Positions 41,582 to 48,917 of a stretch of DNA of 64,000 bases are shown piece by piece. The notes below the pieces were generated by a model. It was not told the DNA's origin. It made no database searches and was given only the letters and a program-made list of their open reading frames with translations. Source of the DNA: Oscillospiraceae bacterium (GTDB lineage Bacteria > Bacillota > Clostridia > Oscillospirales > Ruminococcaceae); the NCBI GenBank assembly GCA_902363145.1, contig CABIZB010000008.1:1-64000 (forward strand). Reading direction: 5' to 3'. Position numbers and translations under genes: made by a program. The stretch's first letter is position 1. Every line of letters starts with the position of its first letter.

Positions 41582-42940
41582 ATGATACTTAAACGTAAAA
41601 TGTACGATAAGCTGCTGACACTGAAAAAAGAGCTGAACGGAAAAAAAGCCTTTCTTATCGAGGGTGCAAGGCGTATCGGCAAGTCAACGATATGCGAGGA
41701 GTTCGGCAGAAATGAGTATAAAAGCTATATCCTTATCGACTTCGCCAAATGTCCCGACGATGTAAAAGATTATTTCGTGAAGCACATGAATGATCTTGAT
41801 ACGTTCTTTATGCTGCTTTCCACATATTATGGTGTCAAGCTGTACGAACGTGATTCACTTATCATTTTTGATGAAGTACAGATGTATCCGAAAGCAAGAG
41901 AGTGTATCAAATACCTCGTTGCTGACGGCAGATACGATTATATTGAAACAGGTTCTCTCATCTCAATAAAAGAGAATGTCAAGGATATCGTTATCCCGTC
42001 GGAGGAACGTCACCTCAGTATGTACCCCCTCGATTTTGAGGAGTTCTGCCATGCTCTGGGCGAGGAGCAGATCATCGGCTATATCAGAAACTGCTTTGCC
42101 GACAGAGTTCCCCTTGAAACCGAACTGCACTATAAAGCAATGCTTCTGTTCAAGCAATATATGCTTGTGGGCGGTATGCCGCAAAGTGTTATCGCTTTTC
42201 TTGAAGGCAGAAAGGACTTTGACAAAGCAGATATAGAAAAGCGTGATATCCTCGCTCTTTACCGCAGTGACATTATGAAAATAGATACAAGATACAGGAG
42301 CAAAGTCCTAACCATATTCGACCGGATACCCAGTTTGCTTTCTCAGCATGAAAAACGTGTGGTATTCAATGATGTTTCGGCAGGAAGTAAGGCTGACCAG
42401 TATGAAGAAACTTTCTTTTGGCTTTCCGATTCAATGATATCAAATGAGTGTTTCTTGTGCAATGACCCTAATGTCGGACTTTCGATAAATGAGAACAGAG
42501 CTTATGTAAAGTGTTACCTTGGTGACACGGGGCTGCTCGTCAGCCACGCTTTTGATGAGAACGAACTGCTTGAAGATGAGGTCTATAAGCAGATACTTGG
42601 AGACAAGCTGAATATGAACGAGGGTATGCTCTATGAGAATGTCATCGCTCAGATGCTGACGGCAAACGGACATAAGCTGTACTTCTATACACAGTACAAC
42701 AGCGAAAAGCACCGCAACGATATCGAGATAGATTTTCTGATATCCAACAACAGCAAGCTGAAATACAAGATGTTCCCGATAGAGGTCAAGTCGGGCAAGA
42801 AGTATTCTATCGAATCACTCAAACGCTTCAAGGAGAAATACAAAGCAAGGATAGGCGAATGTTATGTGATCCACCCACGAAACCTCAGTTTCAAAGATGA
42901 TATAATCTGCATACCGCCCTATATGACAATTTGCCTATAA
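41582..42940 (+). CDS. AAA ATPase with DUF4143 nuclease-like domain
   Basis: I prefer ATG 41582 (452 residues), which has GGAG 7 bases upstream; the GC content and codon use differ from the AT-rich module to its left. Walker A is EGARRIGKST (about residues 25-34) and Walker B IIFDEVQMYPKA (about residues 95-106). The C-terminal DUF4143 part contains the nuclease-like motif EIDFLIS...PIEVKSGK (about residues 385-413), the PD-(D/E)xK pattern. Such ATPases are common in anaerobes, and their role is unclear. The gene stands alone, opposite in direction to its neighbours, between duplicated promoter regions, as if inserted there. Confidence 0.85.
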   Translation: MILKRKMYDKLLTLKKELNGKKAFLIEGARRIGKSTICEEFGRNEYKSYILIDFAKCPDDVKDYFVKHMNDLDTFFMLLSTYYGVKLYERDSLIIFDEVQMYPKARECIKYLVADGRYDYIETGSLISIKENVKDIVIPSEERHLSMYPLDFEEFCHALGEEQIIGYIRNCFADRVPLETELHYKAMLLFKQYMLVGGMPQSVIAFLEGRKDFDKADIEKRDILALYRSDIMKIDTRYRSKVLTIFDRIPSLLSQHEKRVVFNDVSAGSKADQYEETFFWLSDSMISNECFLCNDPNVGLSINENRAYVKCYLGDTGLLVSHAFDENELLEDEVYKQILGDKLNMNEGMLYENVIAQMLTANGHKLYFYTQYNSEKHRNDIEIDFLISNNSKLKYKMFPIEVKSGKKYSIESLKRFKEKYKARIGECYVIHPRNLSFKDDIICIPPYMTICL

Positions 42941-42948
42941 CAAAAATG

Positions 42949-42977
42949 CCGCCGTTCGGAACGAAACTGAACGGCGG
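42949..42977 (+). terminator. Terminator-like hairpin after the DUF4143 gene
   Basis: CCGCCGTTC and GAACGGCGG form a 9-bp stem with an 11-base loop, followed by a T-rich but not pure T tail. Confidence 0.6.
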
Positions 42978-43010
42978 TTAATCTTTATTTATGTTTTTGA
43001 GTAGAGTTCA

Positions 43011-43565
43011 TCATCTTCTCCATAGGGGAAATCTAAGTCGTCTTATGTCAATATTCTTTTCTTTTGCTTGGTCAATAATATCTTCTTTTAATAATGGATA
43101 AGAATAATCGTCCCATTCACACAAATTAAAATCTCCCTCTTCCGTGTTTTCTGTGAATTCTGTTAATAGAATTTCTGAATAGAGTTCATCTTCTTCTCCG
43201 TCTTGGTTAGTAAATACTGCTAACATATAGTTGCAATCCGTATTACCAGTTCGGCTTTCTCCGCCTTGAAAATCGACTATTATCGGTTCTTCTATATCGT
43301 TTTCCCAGTCCTCCCAATTTTCTGTATATGTTTCTCCCCAGTCACCTGTAAGTATTTCAGCAGCTATCCATGCGTAACTTTCAGGAATTTCTGTATCGGG
43401 GTCATCTGAAAGTAGTCCATGTTCGTGTACCCAATCGATAGCAAATCCGATAGCTTCCTGAGCTGTTTCGGCTTCGATTTCCTCAAACTCGTCAATTGTG
43501 TAAAATTCTCCATTTGTGAAAGTGTAGTCGCCTGTGGGATTTAATTCAACTCTAAACTTTTTCAT
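43011..43565 (-). CDS. Acidic protein, long MKKFxVE family member
   Basis: This 184-residue, strongly acidic protein opens MKKFRVELNPTGDYTFTNGE and shares the EAxxxxEAIxFAxxxVxEHG motif with the 65-residue protein at 40934. The remaining 120 residues hold many Glu, Asp and Trp (GETYTENWEDWENDIEEP) and a basic end. I do not recognise it. Strong acidity would fit a DNA-mimic or inhibitor role, which is speculation. It is transcribed from the second copy of the consensus promoter. Confidence 0.65.
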   Translation of the reverse strand: MKKFRVELNPTGDYTFTNGEFYTIDEFEEIEAETAQEAIGFAIDWVHEHGLLSDDPDTEIPESYAWIAAEILTGDWGETYTENWEDWENDIEEPIIVDFQGGESRTGNTDCNYMLAVFTNQDGEEDELYSEILLTEFTENTEEGDFNLCEWDDYSYPLLKEDIIDQAKEKNIDIRRLRFPLWRR

Positions 43566-43817
43566 AATTAGTACCTCTTGTCTTTCTACCTGTCGGTGTT
43601 TGTGTTGTTCTTTACTGTACTTATATTATAGCATACTGTTAGCAGTATGTCAATACTTTTCTGACAATTATTTACAGTTTGTATGAATATACAAATATTG
43701 TCAACATAAGCTTTATAATTTCAAAATAATGCCAATAGCCAAATATAAAAAATAACCCCTGATTTACAAGCATAATCAGAGGTTTTAAGTATTCAATTTT
43801 TTCTTTGCTCTAAGCCA
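43563..43817. repeat. Duplicated promoter region, copy 2
   Basis: Close copy of 41131-41375 in the same orientation. An AATCAGAGGTTTT hairpin half near 43775-43787 is kept in both. Confidence 0.8.
43625..43653 (-). promoter_or_regulatory. Consensus promoter with operator in the spacer, copy 2
   Basis: Identical in design to copy 1: TTGACA, 17 bp, TATAAT on the minus strand, with CATACTG-ctaa-CAGTATG at 43632-43649. It drives the gene at 43011-43565. Confidence 0.8.
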
Positions 43818-43867
43818 TTAGTATGCAGCTATTATTTCTTTGAAAGAAATTCCATGAATGAATCTGT

Positions 43868-44266
43868 TCACACATAATTCAGTTCATCGGCATTGCAGAA
43901 CAAGATCATTTTGGAAAATGCCCACAGCCACATGGTCGCAAAAGTAAAAGCAATAGACAGTGCCTGAAAAATAACAGGAAGAAATTGAAAAAAGACTTCC
44001 AAACCTATTATAAGCAGCAGTAAAATGACAGTGTTTTTTAATGAATCAATTTTTCCGTTATCTATAAGTTCCCAAACTGCTTGGATAATAACGCCGCCTA
44101 ACGTCATTGCAGAAAATACTTTTCCAATGGCTGATACTATTGCACTGCCGACCTGAAAAAAGGTTACTACTGTATGATTAAATCCCCATATGACAGAAGT
44201 GAGCAGTGCGATAATCACAAATAAGACAAGCCGAAAGGGAAAAGATACTATTTTAATGATTGTCAT
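43868..44266 (-). CDS. Polytopic membrane protein, unrecognised
   Basis: This 132-residue protein has three or four hydrophobic segments (FPFRLVLFVIIALLTSVIW, a middle segment, VILLLLIIGLEVFFQFLPVI and ALSIAFTFATMWLWAF). No family was recognised. It overlaps the zinc-ribbon gene upstream by 4 bp and is the last gene of the leftward maintenance operon. Confidence 0.6.
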   Translation of the reverse strand: MTIIKIVSFPFRLVLFVIIALLTSVIWGFNHTVVTFFQVGSAIVSAIGKVFSAMTLGGVIIQAVWELIDNGKIDSLKNTVILLLLIIGLEVFFQFLPVIFQALSIAFTFATMWLWAFSKMILFCNADELNYV

Positions 44267-44574
44267 GTTTTCTCCCTCTTTTCAAAATAACATAATCCAT
44301 TTTCGTTACCGACAAATATGTATTCCTTTTTGCCGTAAGTTCCCCATTCTTTTTGACAGGAAAGGCATTTGTACTTTGTGATTCTCATCGTTGGCTCAAT
44401 GCTCATGTCACCTAACATTGCCCCGATTCGATTGCTTTTATCTTCAATATCAATGCCATTTTCACGCAAACAATGTTCGGATACATAGCTATATGTCGTT
44501 ACAAGTGTTCCCATTACAGGAGTACTGCCACAATATGGGCATTTAACTAAATTCGGTTTAGTTTTTTCTTTCAT
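44263..44574 (-). CDS. Zinc-ribbon protein
   Basis: This 103-residue protein has one Cys pair near the N-terminus (VKCPYCGST) and another later (YKCLSCQKEW), about 58 residues apart, together able to bind one zinc. The part between is charged. The function is unknown. It is coupled by overlap to the membrane-protein gene and preceded by palindrome site 7. Confidence 0.6.
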   Translation of the reverse strand: MKEKTKPNLVKCPYCGSTPVMGTLVTTYSYVSEHCLRENGIDIEDKSNRIGAMLGDMSIEPTMRITKYKCLSCQKEWGTYGKKEYIFVGNENGLCYFEKREKT

Positions 44575-44592
44575 TCTATTTTCCTTTCAGAG

Positions 44593-44609
44593 TGTGTCAT
44601 CATGACACA
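44593..44609. promoter_or_regulatory. 17-bp palindrome, site 7 (TGTGTCATCATGACACA)
   Basis: Variant copy with the paired inner change seen in site 5. It lies 7 bp after the stop of the next minus-strand gene. Confidence 0.7.
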
Positions 44610-44616
44610 TTTAAGT

Positions 44617-45111
44617 TTACTTTTGATTTTCACCTGAATCTCTCAACAAATCTTTGCTGTCAAAGTAATCACCGATGTTATAGGAATTATAAATATCTTC
44701 GCTTACATCAAAAGAATTGTTTCCTTGATGTGTTTTGCCCTCATATTCAAATTCTCCTCTGATATATATACGGTAAACTGTAGGAACATAGCTTTGGTTA
44801 TTGTTAAAGCCGTAACCGAATTTTCCGTTATAATAAACCAGTCCTCCATCGCTTTTTGTGTGACCGTTAATTATTTCCTTATCCGTAATAATTCCTGCTG
44901 AAACGCTCGCTTTGGAGTTATAGCTTACTTTTTCACCTAAGAGTTTAAAACATTTTGATATTCCAAACAAACTTGAAACCAACACAAGAATAAGTATTAC
45001 TATCTTAATTATGTCGAAAACAAGGTCGGCGTCGAAAAAAGAATAAAAAGGTGATTCTCTTTTTTCTTCATTTACATCAGTAGTGTCGTTCATATTATCA
45101 ATTTTTCTCAT
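44617..45111 (-). CDS. Single-pass membrane protein, DUF3592-like outer part
   Basis: This 164-residue protein has a cytoplasmic head of about 33 residues, one membrane helix (VFDIIKIVILILVLVSSLFG) and an outer domain ending YIRGEFEYEGKTHQGNNSF then YNIGDYFD. That pattern recalls DUF3592, but the match is weak. It sits between palindrome sites 7 and 8, directly downstream of parB. Confidence 0.5.
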   Translation of the reverse strand: MRKIDNMNDTTDVNEEKRESPFYSFFDADLVFDIIKIVILILVLVSSLFGISKCFKLLGEKVSYNSKASVSAGIITDKEIINGHTKSDGGLVYYNGKFGYGFNNNQSYVPTVYRIYIRGEFEYEGKTHQGNNSFDVSEDIYNSYNIGDYFDSKDLLRDSGENQK

Positions 45112-45129
45112 TTCATTTTCCTTTCAGAG

Positions 45130-45146
45130 TATGTCACCGTGACACA
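45130..45146. promoter_or_regulatory. 17-bp palindrome, site 8 (TATGTCACCGTGACACA)
   Basis: One mismatch at position 2. It overlaps the last codons and stop of parB itself. Confidence 0.65.
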
Positions 45147-46045
45147 CTCTCAAAATATTCATTTAACAGACGTGAGGCCAGCTCATCAAGTTCACTGTCG
45201 GACAGAGAAATGTTATACTTTTTGCGTAACTTTGCGTACATATCAACTGTTGGCTTCTTATCTTCCTTAGCTGTGAGAACAGCAAGAATATCTTCTGCTT
45301 CTACCAGTCCGCTGTTGCTCTCTGTAAAGCTTCTGATACGCTTTGCAAGACCGACAGACAATCTTACCTTTGCTTCGCTCAGAGCTTGATATAGGGCGAG
45401 CTGAACGTCCGTATCAAGCTTTGCGATATAATCAACTGCTCCGATATTGATTATTCCAGTATCGGTCATTTCCTGCAATTCGGGAATAAGGCGGTTCACA
45501 TCGAGATAGCGGTACATCGTTTTTCGGGATACATCAAACTTGACTGCTATTTCTCCTGCTGTAGTCTCATCATCGTTTCTAAGCTGCATATATCTTGCAA
45601 AGATTTTGCCATATTCGCTTGGCAGCGTTTTGTCTCTCTGAATGTTGCTTTCGGTAAGAATCCTGAAAACTTCATCGTCCGAATAGTCCTTAACAATGCA
45701 TGGCACTGAGATCTGATTGAGAGATTTAGCCGCTTCATATCTATGATGACCGCAAATCACTTCGTATAAATCGCCCTTTGGTCTGACACGCAAAGGGGTA
45801 ATAATGCCGATATCCATTGCACTTGCCGCTATCTGTTCAACCTTTTTGGGATTGATCTTGTACGGCTGACCGCCGTTCTTATCCATATACGGCTTCAAGC
45901 GAGAAAGTTCAATGACCGTGATTTTCTCTTTGCCGCCCCATACATCAGAATAGCTTTCCTCCAGTTCGGTCGGGATACTATCCTCAACCTTATCTTCAAT
46001 AGCCTTACGGCTGTTTTTCATTGCTGTAAAGTCTATCTTACCCAT
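45134..46045 (-). CDS. parB: ParB/Spo0J-family DNA-binding protein
   Basis: This 303-residue protein has the ParB N-terminal fold with the box ICGHHRYEAAK (about residues 115-125) and the following motif LTESNIQRDKTLPSEYG, both part of the CTP-binding site of ParB proteins. A helix-turn-helix follows (AGEIAVKFDVSRKTMYRYLD, about residues 160-180), then a helical C-terminus. ParB proteins bind parS palindromes and clamp DNA for partition; KorB-type relatives also repress genes. It lies in one leftward gene set with parA (48142-48915). Its likely sites are the ten 17-bp palindromes in this element. Confidence 0.9.
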   Translation of the reverse strand: MGKIDFTAMKNSRKAIEDKVEDSIPTELEESYSDVWGGKEKITVIELSRLKPYMDKNGGQPYKINPKKVEQIAASAMDIGIITPLRVRPKGDLYEVICGHHRYEAAKSLNQISVPCIVKDYSDDEVFRILTESNIQRDKTLPSEYGKIFARYMQLRNDDETTAGEIAVKFDVSRKTMYRYLDVNRLIPELQEMTDTGIINIGAVDYIAKLDTDVQLALYQALSEAKVRLSVGLAKRIRSFTESNSGLVEAEDILAVLTAKEDKKPTVDMYAKLRKKYNISLSDSELDELASRLLNEYFESVSR

Positions 46046-46138
46046 TGCATTTACCTCCTGTTATCATCAGCTTAGTTGAATCAAAATAATTTTCGTCCGC
46101 ATGACTTTTGTAACTTTGTGAAAAAATTCAAATACAAA

Positions 46139-46330
46139 TTATACCCCATAAATTATAATTCCAAGAGAACATAAATAGATAAAGGTACAAAGAACCAAAC
46201 AAGCTATAGACAAAAAAGTATGGTAGTGGTATTTAATCATAGAAAAGAAAAAAGAAACCTCATAACGAAAAAACGCCCAAGAAATAAAGAAAACGCCCAA
46301 TATGGTTAATATAGAATCAACTTTAAACAT
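46139..46330 (-). CDS. Small two-segment membrane protein
   Basis: Starting at the ATG whose complement is 46328-46330 (GAGGT upstream), this encodes 63 residues with two membrane segments (ILTILGVFFISWAFF and LSIACLVLCTFIYLCSLGII). I do not recognise it. It lies between parB and a short coiled-coil gene. Confidence 0.5.
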   Translation of the reverse strand: MFKVDSILTILGVFFISWAFFRYEVSFFFSMIKYHYHTFLSIACLVLCTFIYLCSLGIIIYGV

Positions 46331-46378
46331 TTTATACCTCAATCATAAAATTAAAATTTATACAGATAAAGCTCTCAT

Positions 46379-46500
46379 ATTTACAAATAGTTATCGAATA
46401 TGTTCAGCTTCTTCACGGAGCATAATAACTCTTTTTCGCAGAAGTTCATTTTCAACTTTGAGCAGTTCAAGCTGTTCATCACGAAATTTATCTTTCTGTT
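46379..46500. repeat. Duplicated coiled-coil coding segment, copy 1
   Basis: About 120 bp nearly identical to 47040-47160. The shared part encodes KDKFRDEQLELLKVENELLR and flanks. Confidence 0.8.
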
Positions 46501-46543
46501 TCTTCCTTTCCCTTTTAAGTCTTTGAATATCATTGTGATTCAT
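46391..46543 (-). CDS. 50-residue coiled-coil protein
   Basis: A short ORF starts with MNHNDIQRLKRERKKQKDK and ends with the coiled coil ELLKVENELLRKRVIMLREE. It begins 14 bases inside the end of the upstream gene and has a GAGG site. Its last 35 codons nearly match the end of the zinc-ribbon protein at 47051-47323, both in protein and in DNA, so one arose by duplication from the other. The zinc-ribbon part is missing here. Confidence 0.6.
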   Translation of the reverse strand: MNHNDIQRLKRERKKQKDKFRDEQLELLKVENELLRKRVIMLREEAEHIR

Positions 46544-46997
46544 CCTCGTTTTCATCGCTTTTCAGACTAAGTCCGAAATATTTCTTTTCAAGTTCTATAA
46601 GACCGGGATATTCGATTTCAAGGCAGTCACAGATAATATCAAGCATTTCCTGCATAGTATTGATTTTTGCGTATTTGCCTGTTTTGTTGTTGTTCCAATC
46701 ATCCCACATACTATCGAGCTTTTTATAGTATGGCTTTTCAAGCTCATAGTTGACCGCTGCCATTATCTCATCGAAAACATCATCAGCCTCCATAACACAT
46801 CTTTCGCTTGTGCCGTGATATTCAGCGTGTTCTTTCCATTTAAGCTCATTTACAACGTCCATTACAAATCCGGCAGTTGCTATGAGCTGCTGCCACTCTG
46901 GAACATCATCGTTAAGAAGATACTCCTTGAACTTTCTGAGTTTGTTCACAAGTCCTTCGTTGGCTAATTCATCGTGTACGCATTTATTATTATCCAT
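46530..46997 (-). CDS. Hypothetical helical protein
   Basis: I place the start at the ATG complementing 46995-46997, just after GGGAGGAAAG; an upstream in-frame ATG lies in palindrome site 9 and is less likely. The 155-residue product is helical and acidic (VPEWQQLIATAGFVMDVVNE, WDDWNNNKTGKYAKINTMQE) and is not recognised. It belongs to the leftward maintenance operon and overlaps the next gene. Confidence 0.6.
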   Translation of the reverse strand: MDNNKCVHDELANEGLVNKLRKFKEYLLNDDVPEWQQLIATAGFVMDVVNELKWKEHAEYHGTSERCVMEADDVFDEIMAAVNYELEKPYYKKLDSMWDDWNNNKTGKYAKINTMQEMLDIICDCLEIEYPGLIELEKKYFGLSLKSDENEDESQ

Positions 46998-47015
46998 TAT
47001 TCTTTCCTCCCTGAG

Positions 47016-47032
47016 TGTATCACCGTGACACA
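47016..47032. promoter_or_regulatory. 17-bp palindrome, site 9 (TGTATCACCGTGACACA)
   Basis: One mismatch at position 4. It lies between the genes at 46997 and 47051, 19 bp after the stop of the latter. Confidence 0.65.
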
Positions 47033-47050
47033 TGAAAAATATACAAATGG

Positions 47051-47323
47051 TTATCGGATATGTCCTGCTTCTTCACGGAGCATAAGAACCTTTTTTCGCA
47101 GAAGTTCATTTTCAACTTTGAGCAGTTCAAGCTGTTCATCACGAAATTTATCTTTCTGCTTCTTCCGCTGCCGAAGATTATAAACCCTAAGAGCTGTTTT
47201 CTGACGGTCAGATTCCTTTCGGCAGTCAGGGCAGTATTTCACACTGATATGACTGTACCAGTCCGCATTATTTACATTAGAAATCATTGCACCGCACCTA
47301 ACACAATATTTTATATCATTCAT
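47051..47323 (-). CDS. Zinc-ribbon plus coiled-coil protein
   Basis: This 90-residue protein has an N-terminal zinc ribbon (YCVRCGAM and YCPDCRKES) of the type seen in the cysteine-rich proteins of these elements, followed by a basic coiled coil. The C-terminal half is duplicated in the 50-residue protein at 46391-46543. It overlaps the upstream gene by 8 bp. Confidence 0.65.
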   Translation of the reverse strand: MNDIKYCVRCGAMISNVNNADWYSHISVKYCPDCRKESDRQKTALRVYNLRQRKKQKDKFRDEQLELLKVENELLRKKVLMLREEAGHIR

Positions 47324-47759
47324 AATTGGTCTCCCCTCTTCTCGGAACGGGATAGCTTTCGTTACAGTTTTCGTTACACCGTTCCGACATTTTTTGAATT
47401 TCCGAATTCAGGGCAGACCTCAATCGGCAGCGTTCGGAATATGCAATTTTGAGTAATTCCTCGGACGTACTGTTGTTTCCGTCAACCCATAAATCATATC
47501 TGAATTTGTCACCAACACCATTTATCCACTCACACGATATTATCTTTTCATGCTCATCGGGGGAGCAGATCGAAACATCTGTTATCATTTCTTCAATAGT
47601 GGAAAGCTTTTCACGAAGTTCACTTAGATATTCAATTTGTTCCGAAATGTGCTGAAAATCTATATCACCGTTTTCTTCAGACCTTTTATTATGATTGTGA
47701 AATCTATACAATCCGTAAATAATTGCGGTACAATATAAAAAACATATAATTATATCCAT
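47316..47759 (-). CDS. Membrane-anchored helical protein
   Basis: This 147-residue protein has a short N-terminal membrane segment (IIICFLYCTAIIYGLYRF) and a helical soluble part with ISEQIEYLSELREKLSTIEE and EWINGVGDKFRYDLWVDG. I do not recognise it. GAGGAAAG precedes the start. Its ribosome site lies close to the start of the oppositely directed small RNA promoter at 47775. Confidence 0.6.
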   Translation of the reverse strand: MDIIICFLYCTAIIYGLYRFHNHNKRSEENGDIDFQHISEQIEYLSELREKLSTIEEMITDVSICSPDEHEKIISCEWINGVGDKFRYDLWVDGNNSTSEELLKIAYSERCRLRSALNSEIQKMSERCNENCNESYPVPRRGETNYE

Positions 47760-47774
47760 GATTCATCTTTCCTC

Positions 47775-47813
47775 TTGACGAAAGGTGAACGATACGATAT
47801 AATAGTCGTATCG
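47775..47813 (+). promoter_or_regulatory. Plus-strand promoter with palindromic -10 region
   Basis: TTGACG (47775-47780), 17 bp, TATAAT (47798-47803). CGATACGA (47790-47797) and TCGTATCG (47806-47813) form a perfect 8-bp inverted repeat around the -10 box, a likely repressor site. It points against the surrounding minus-strand operon. Confidence 0.75.
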
Positions 47814-47880
47814 GACTTTTCGTTCGTGTTACAGAGCAGAACCGTGAGTGTAGGAGCTTGGCGGTCTGCTCTGTTTTTTT
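47810..47880 (+). ncRNA. Candidate antisense small RNA of about 70 nt
   Basis: Transcription from the promoter above would start near 47810 and stop at an intrinsic terminator (47831-47880), whose ACAGAGCAGA/TCTGCTCTGT stem is followed by seven T. No ORF of note fits. The RNA would be complementary to the leader between the genes at 47912 and 47759 in the parA-side transcript, so it could act as a counter-transcript on that operon. Confidence 0.6.
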
Positions 47881-47911
47881 AAAGCAATACAACTAATGAC
47901 TTAATCATACA

Positions 47912-48091
47912 TTAAACCTCCTCATGTTCGTCGGTCTGATTGGCAGCCGAAGGAATGATTTCTTCTTTTTTCTCATCTTCTTTTTTCTCATTATCATGCC
48001 ATTTGAGAACATCAAAGACAAAGTAAATAAATGTAAGAAAGGCGTATATAACTAACGCAAATAAAAGCAATACAACTAAGGACTTAATCAT
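47912..48091 (-). CDS. Small single-pass membrane protein
   Basis: Starting at the ATG complementing 48089-48091 (GAGGTGATT upstream), this encodes 59 residues: a membrane helix (SLVVLLLFALVIYAFLTFIY) and an acidic/lysine-rich tail. Its first nine codons (MIKSLVVLL) recur at 47881-47908 behind a GAGGAGG site, followed by a stop. That looks like a partial duplication giving a nine-residue mini-ORF. Confidence 0.55.
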   Translation of the reverse strand: MIKSLVVLLLFALVIYAFLTFIYFVFDVLKWHDNEKKEDEKKEEIIPSAANQTDEHEEV

Positions 48092-48116
48092 AATAATCAC
48101 CTCAAACTTTCCTTTC

Positions 48117-48133
48117 CGTGTCACGGTGACACA
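48117..48133. promoter_or_regulatory. 17-bp palindrome, site 10 (CGTGTCACGGTGACACA)
   Basis: One mismatch at the outer base, as in site 6. It is 8 bp after the parA stop. Confidence 0.65.
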
Positions 48134-48141
48134 CTTCGCAT

Positions 48142-48915
48142 TCATACACTATCTTTTATAATTTCTTCCGCAAGCTGTCTGAATGCCTGTCCGAGGGAGC
48201 TGCTCTTATCAAATACACTGCTTTTCTGATTCATGATCGCCTTTTCTGTCTGTGCCGGACAATATGGAATTGCAGTTCTGAATGTGATACGGTCATACTC
48301 ATCACGAATTGAATCGGCAAGTGAAACACTTACATTTGTGCGCTGCATTTTATTTAAAAGTATTCCGAGAACACGCAGATTTCGGTTCGTACTGTTATTG
48401 ACGGAAGCAACCTTGTTCAGCATTTTGTCAAGACCCTCATAAGCATAAATTCCGCTTTCAACAGGGATAATTACATAATTGCTTGCGTTCATTGCATTGC
48501 TTGCAAGCAAGTCGAGAAGCGTTCTGCAATCGAGCAGTATGTAATCATATTCTGCGAATACGTCATTGCTCAGAATCCGCCTGAGAATGTAATTGCTGTC
48601 CTCATCATTTGCCATAGTGCTTGTGATGTTGGTGAGCATAGGCGAGGACGGTATGTAGTCGATACCGCTTTCATTATGACGAATTACGTCCGAAAGATTT
48701 GTATCAATATCAGCAACAGCATTGTAAATCAGTTCGGCAACTGTAAGCTTACCGTCCTTAATGTAGCCGAGGGTCCGGCTTGCGTTCTGCTGTTGGTCAA
48801 GGTCAATGACAAGAACCTTTTTGCCAAGCTGCACAAGACCTCCTGCTACATTTACTGTTGTGGTTGTTTTTCCTACGCCGCCCTTTTCTGAGCATACCGA
48901 AATTATCTTTGACAT
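48142..48915 (-). CDS. parA: ParA-family partition ATPase
   Basis: This 257-residue protein has the deviant Walker A SEKGGVGKTTTTVN near the N-terminus, the A' motif VLVIDLDQQQNAS and a Walker B region LLDCRTLLDLLASNA. In most ParA proteins the last motif reads DCPP; here Arg-Thr replaces the two prolines. I prefer the ATG complementing 48913-48915, 8 bases after GGGGG, over the ATG two codons upstream. With ParB it probably stabilises or positions the excised element, and may also regulate it. Confidence 0.9.
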   Translation of the reverse strand: MSKIISVCSEKGGVGKTTTTVNVAGGLVQLGKKVLVIDLDQQQNASRTLGYIKDGKLTVAELIYNAVADIDTNLSDVIRHNESGIDYIPSSPMLTNITSTMANDEDSNYILRRILSNDVFAEYDYILLDCRTLLDLLASNAMNASNYVIIPVESGIYAYEGLDKMLNKVASVNNSTNRNLRVLGILLNKMQRTNVSVSLADSIRDEYDRITFRTAIPYCPAQTEKAIMNQKSSVFDKSSSLGQAFRQLAEEIIKDSV

Positions 48916-48917
48916 AA

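Noticed and set aside
44593..48133. The 17-bp palindromes as intrinsic terminators
   Set aside because: No T run follows most copies, the loop would be too short for the full stem, and paired changes lie in what would be the loop.
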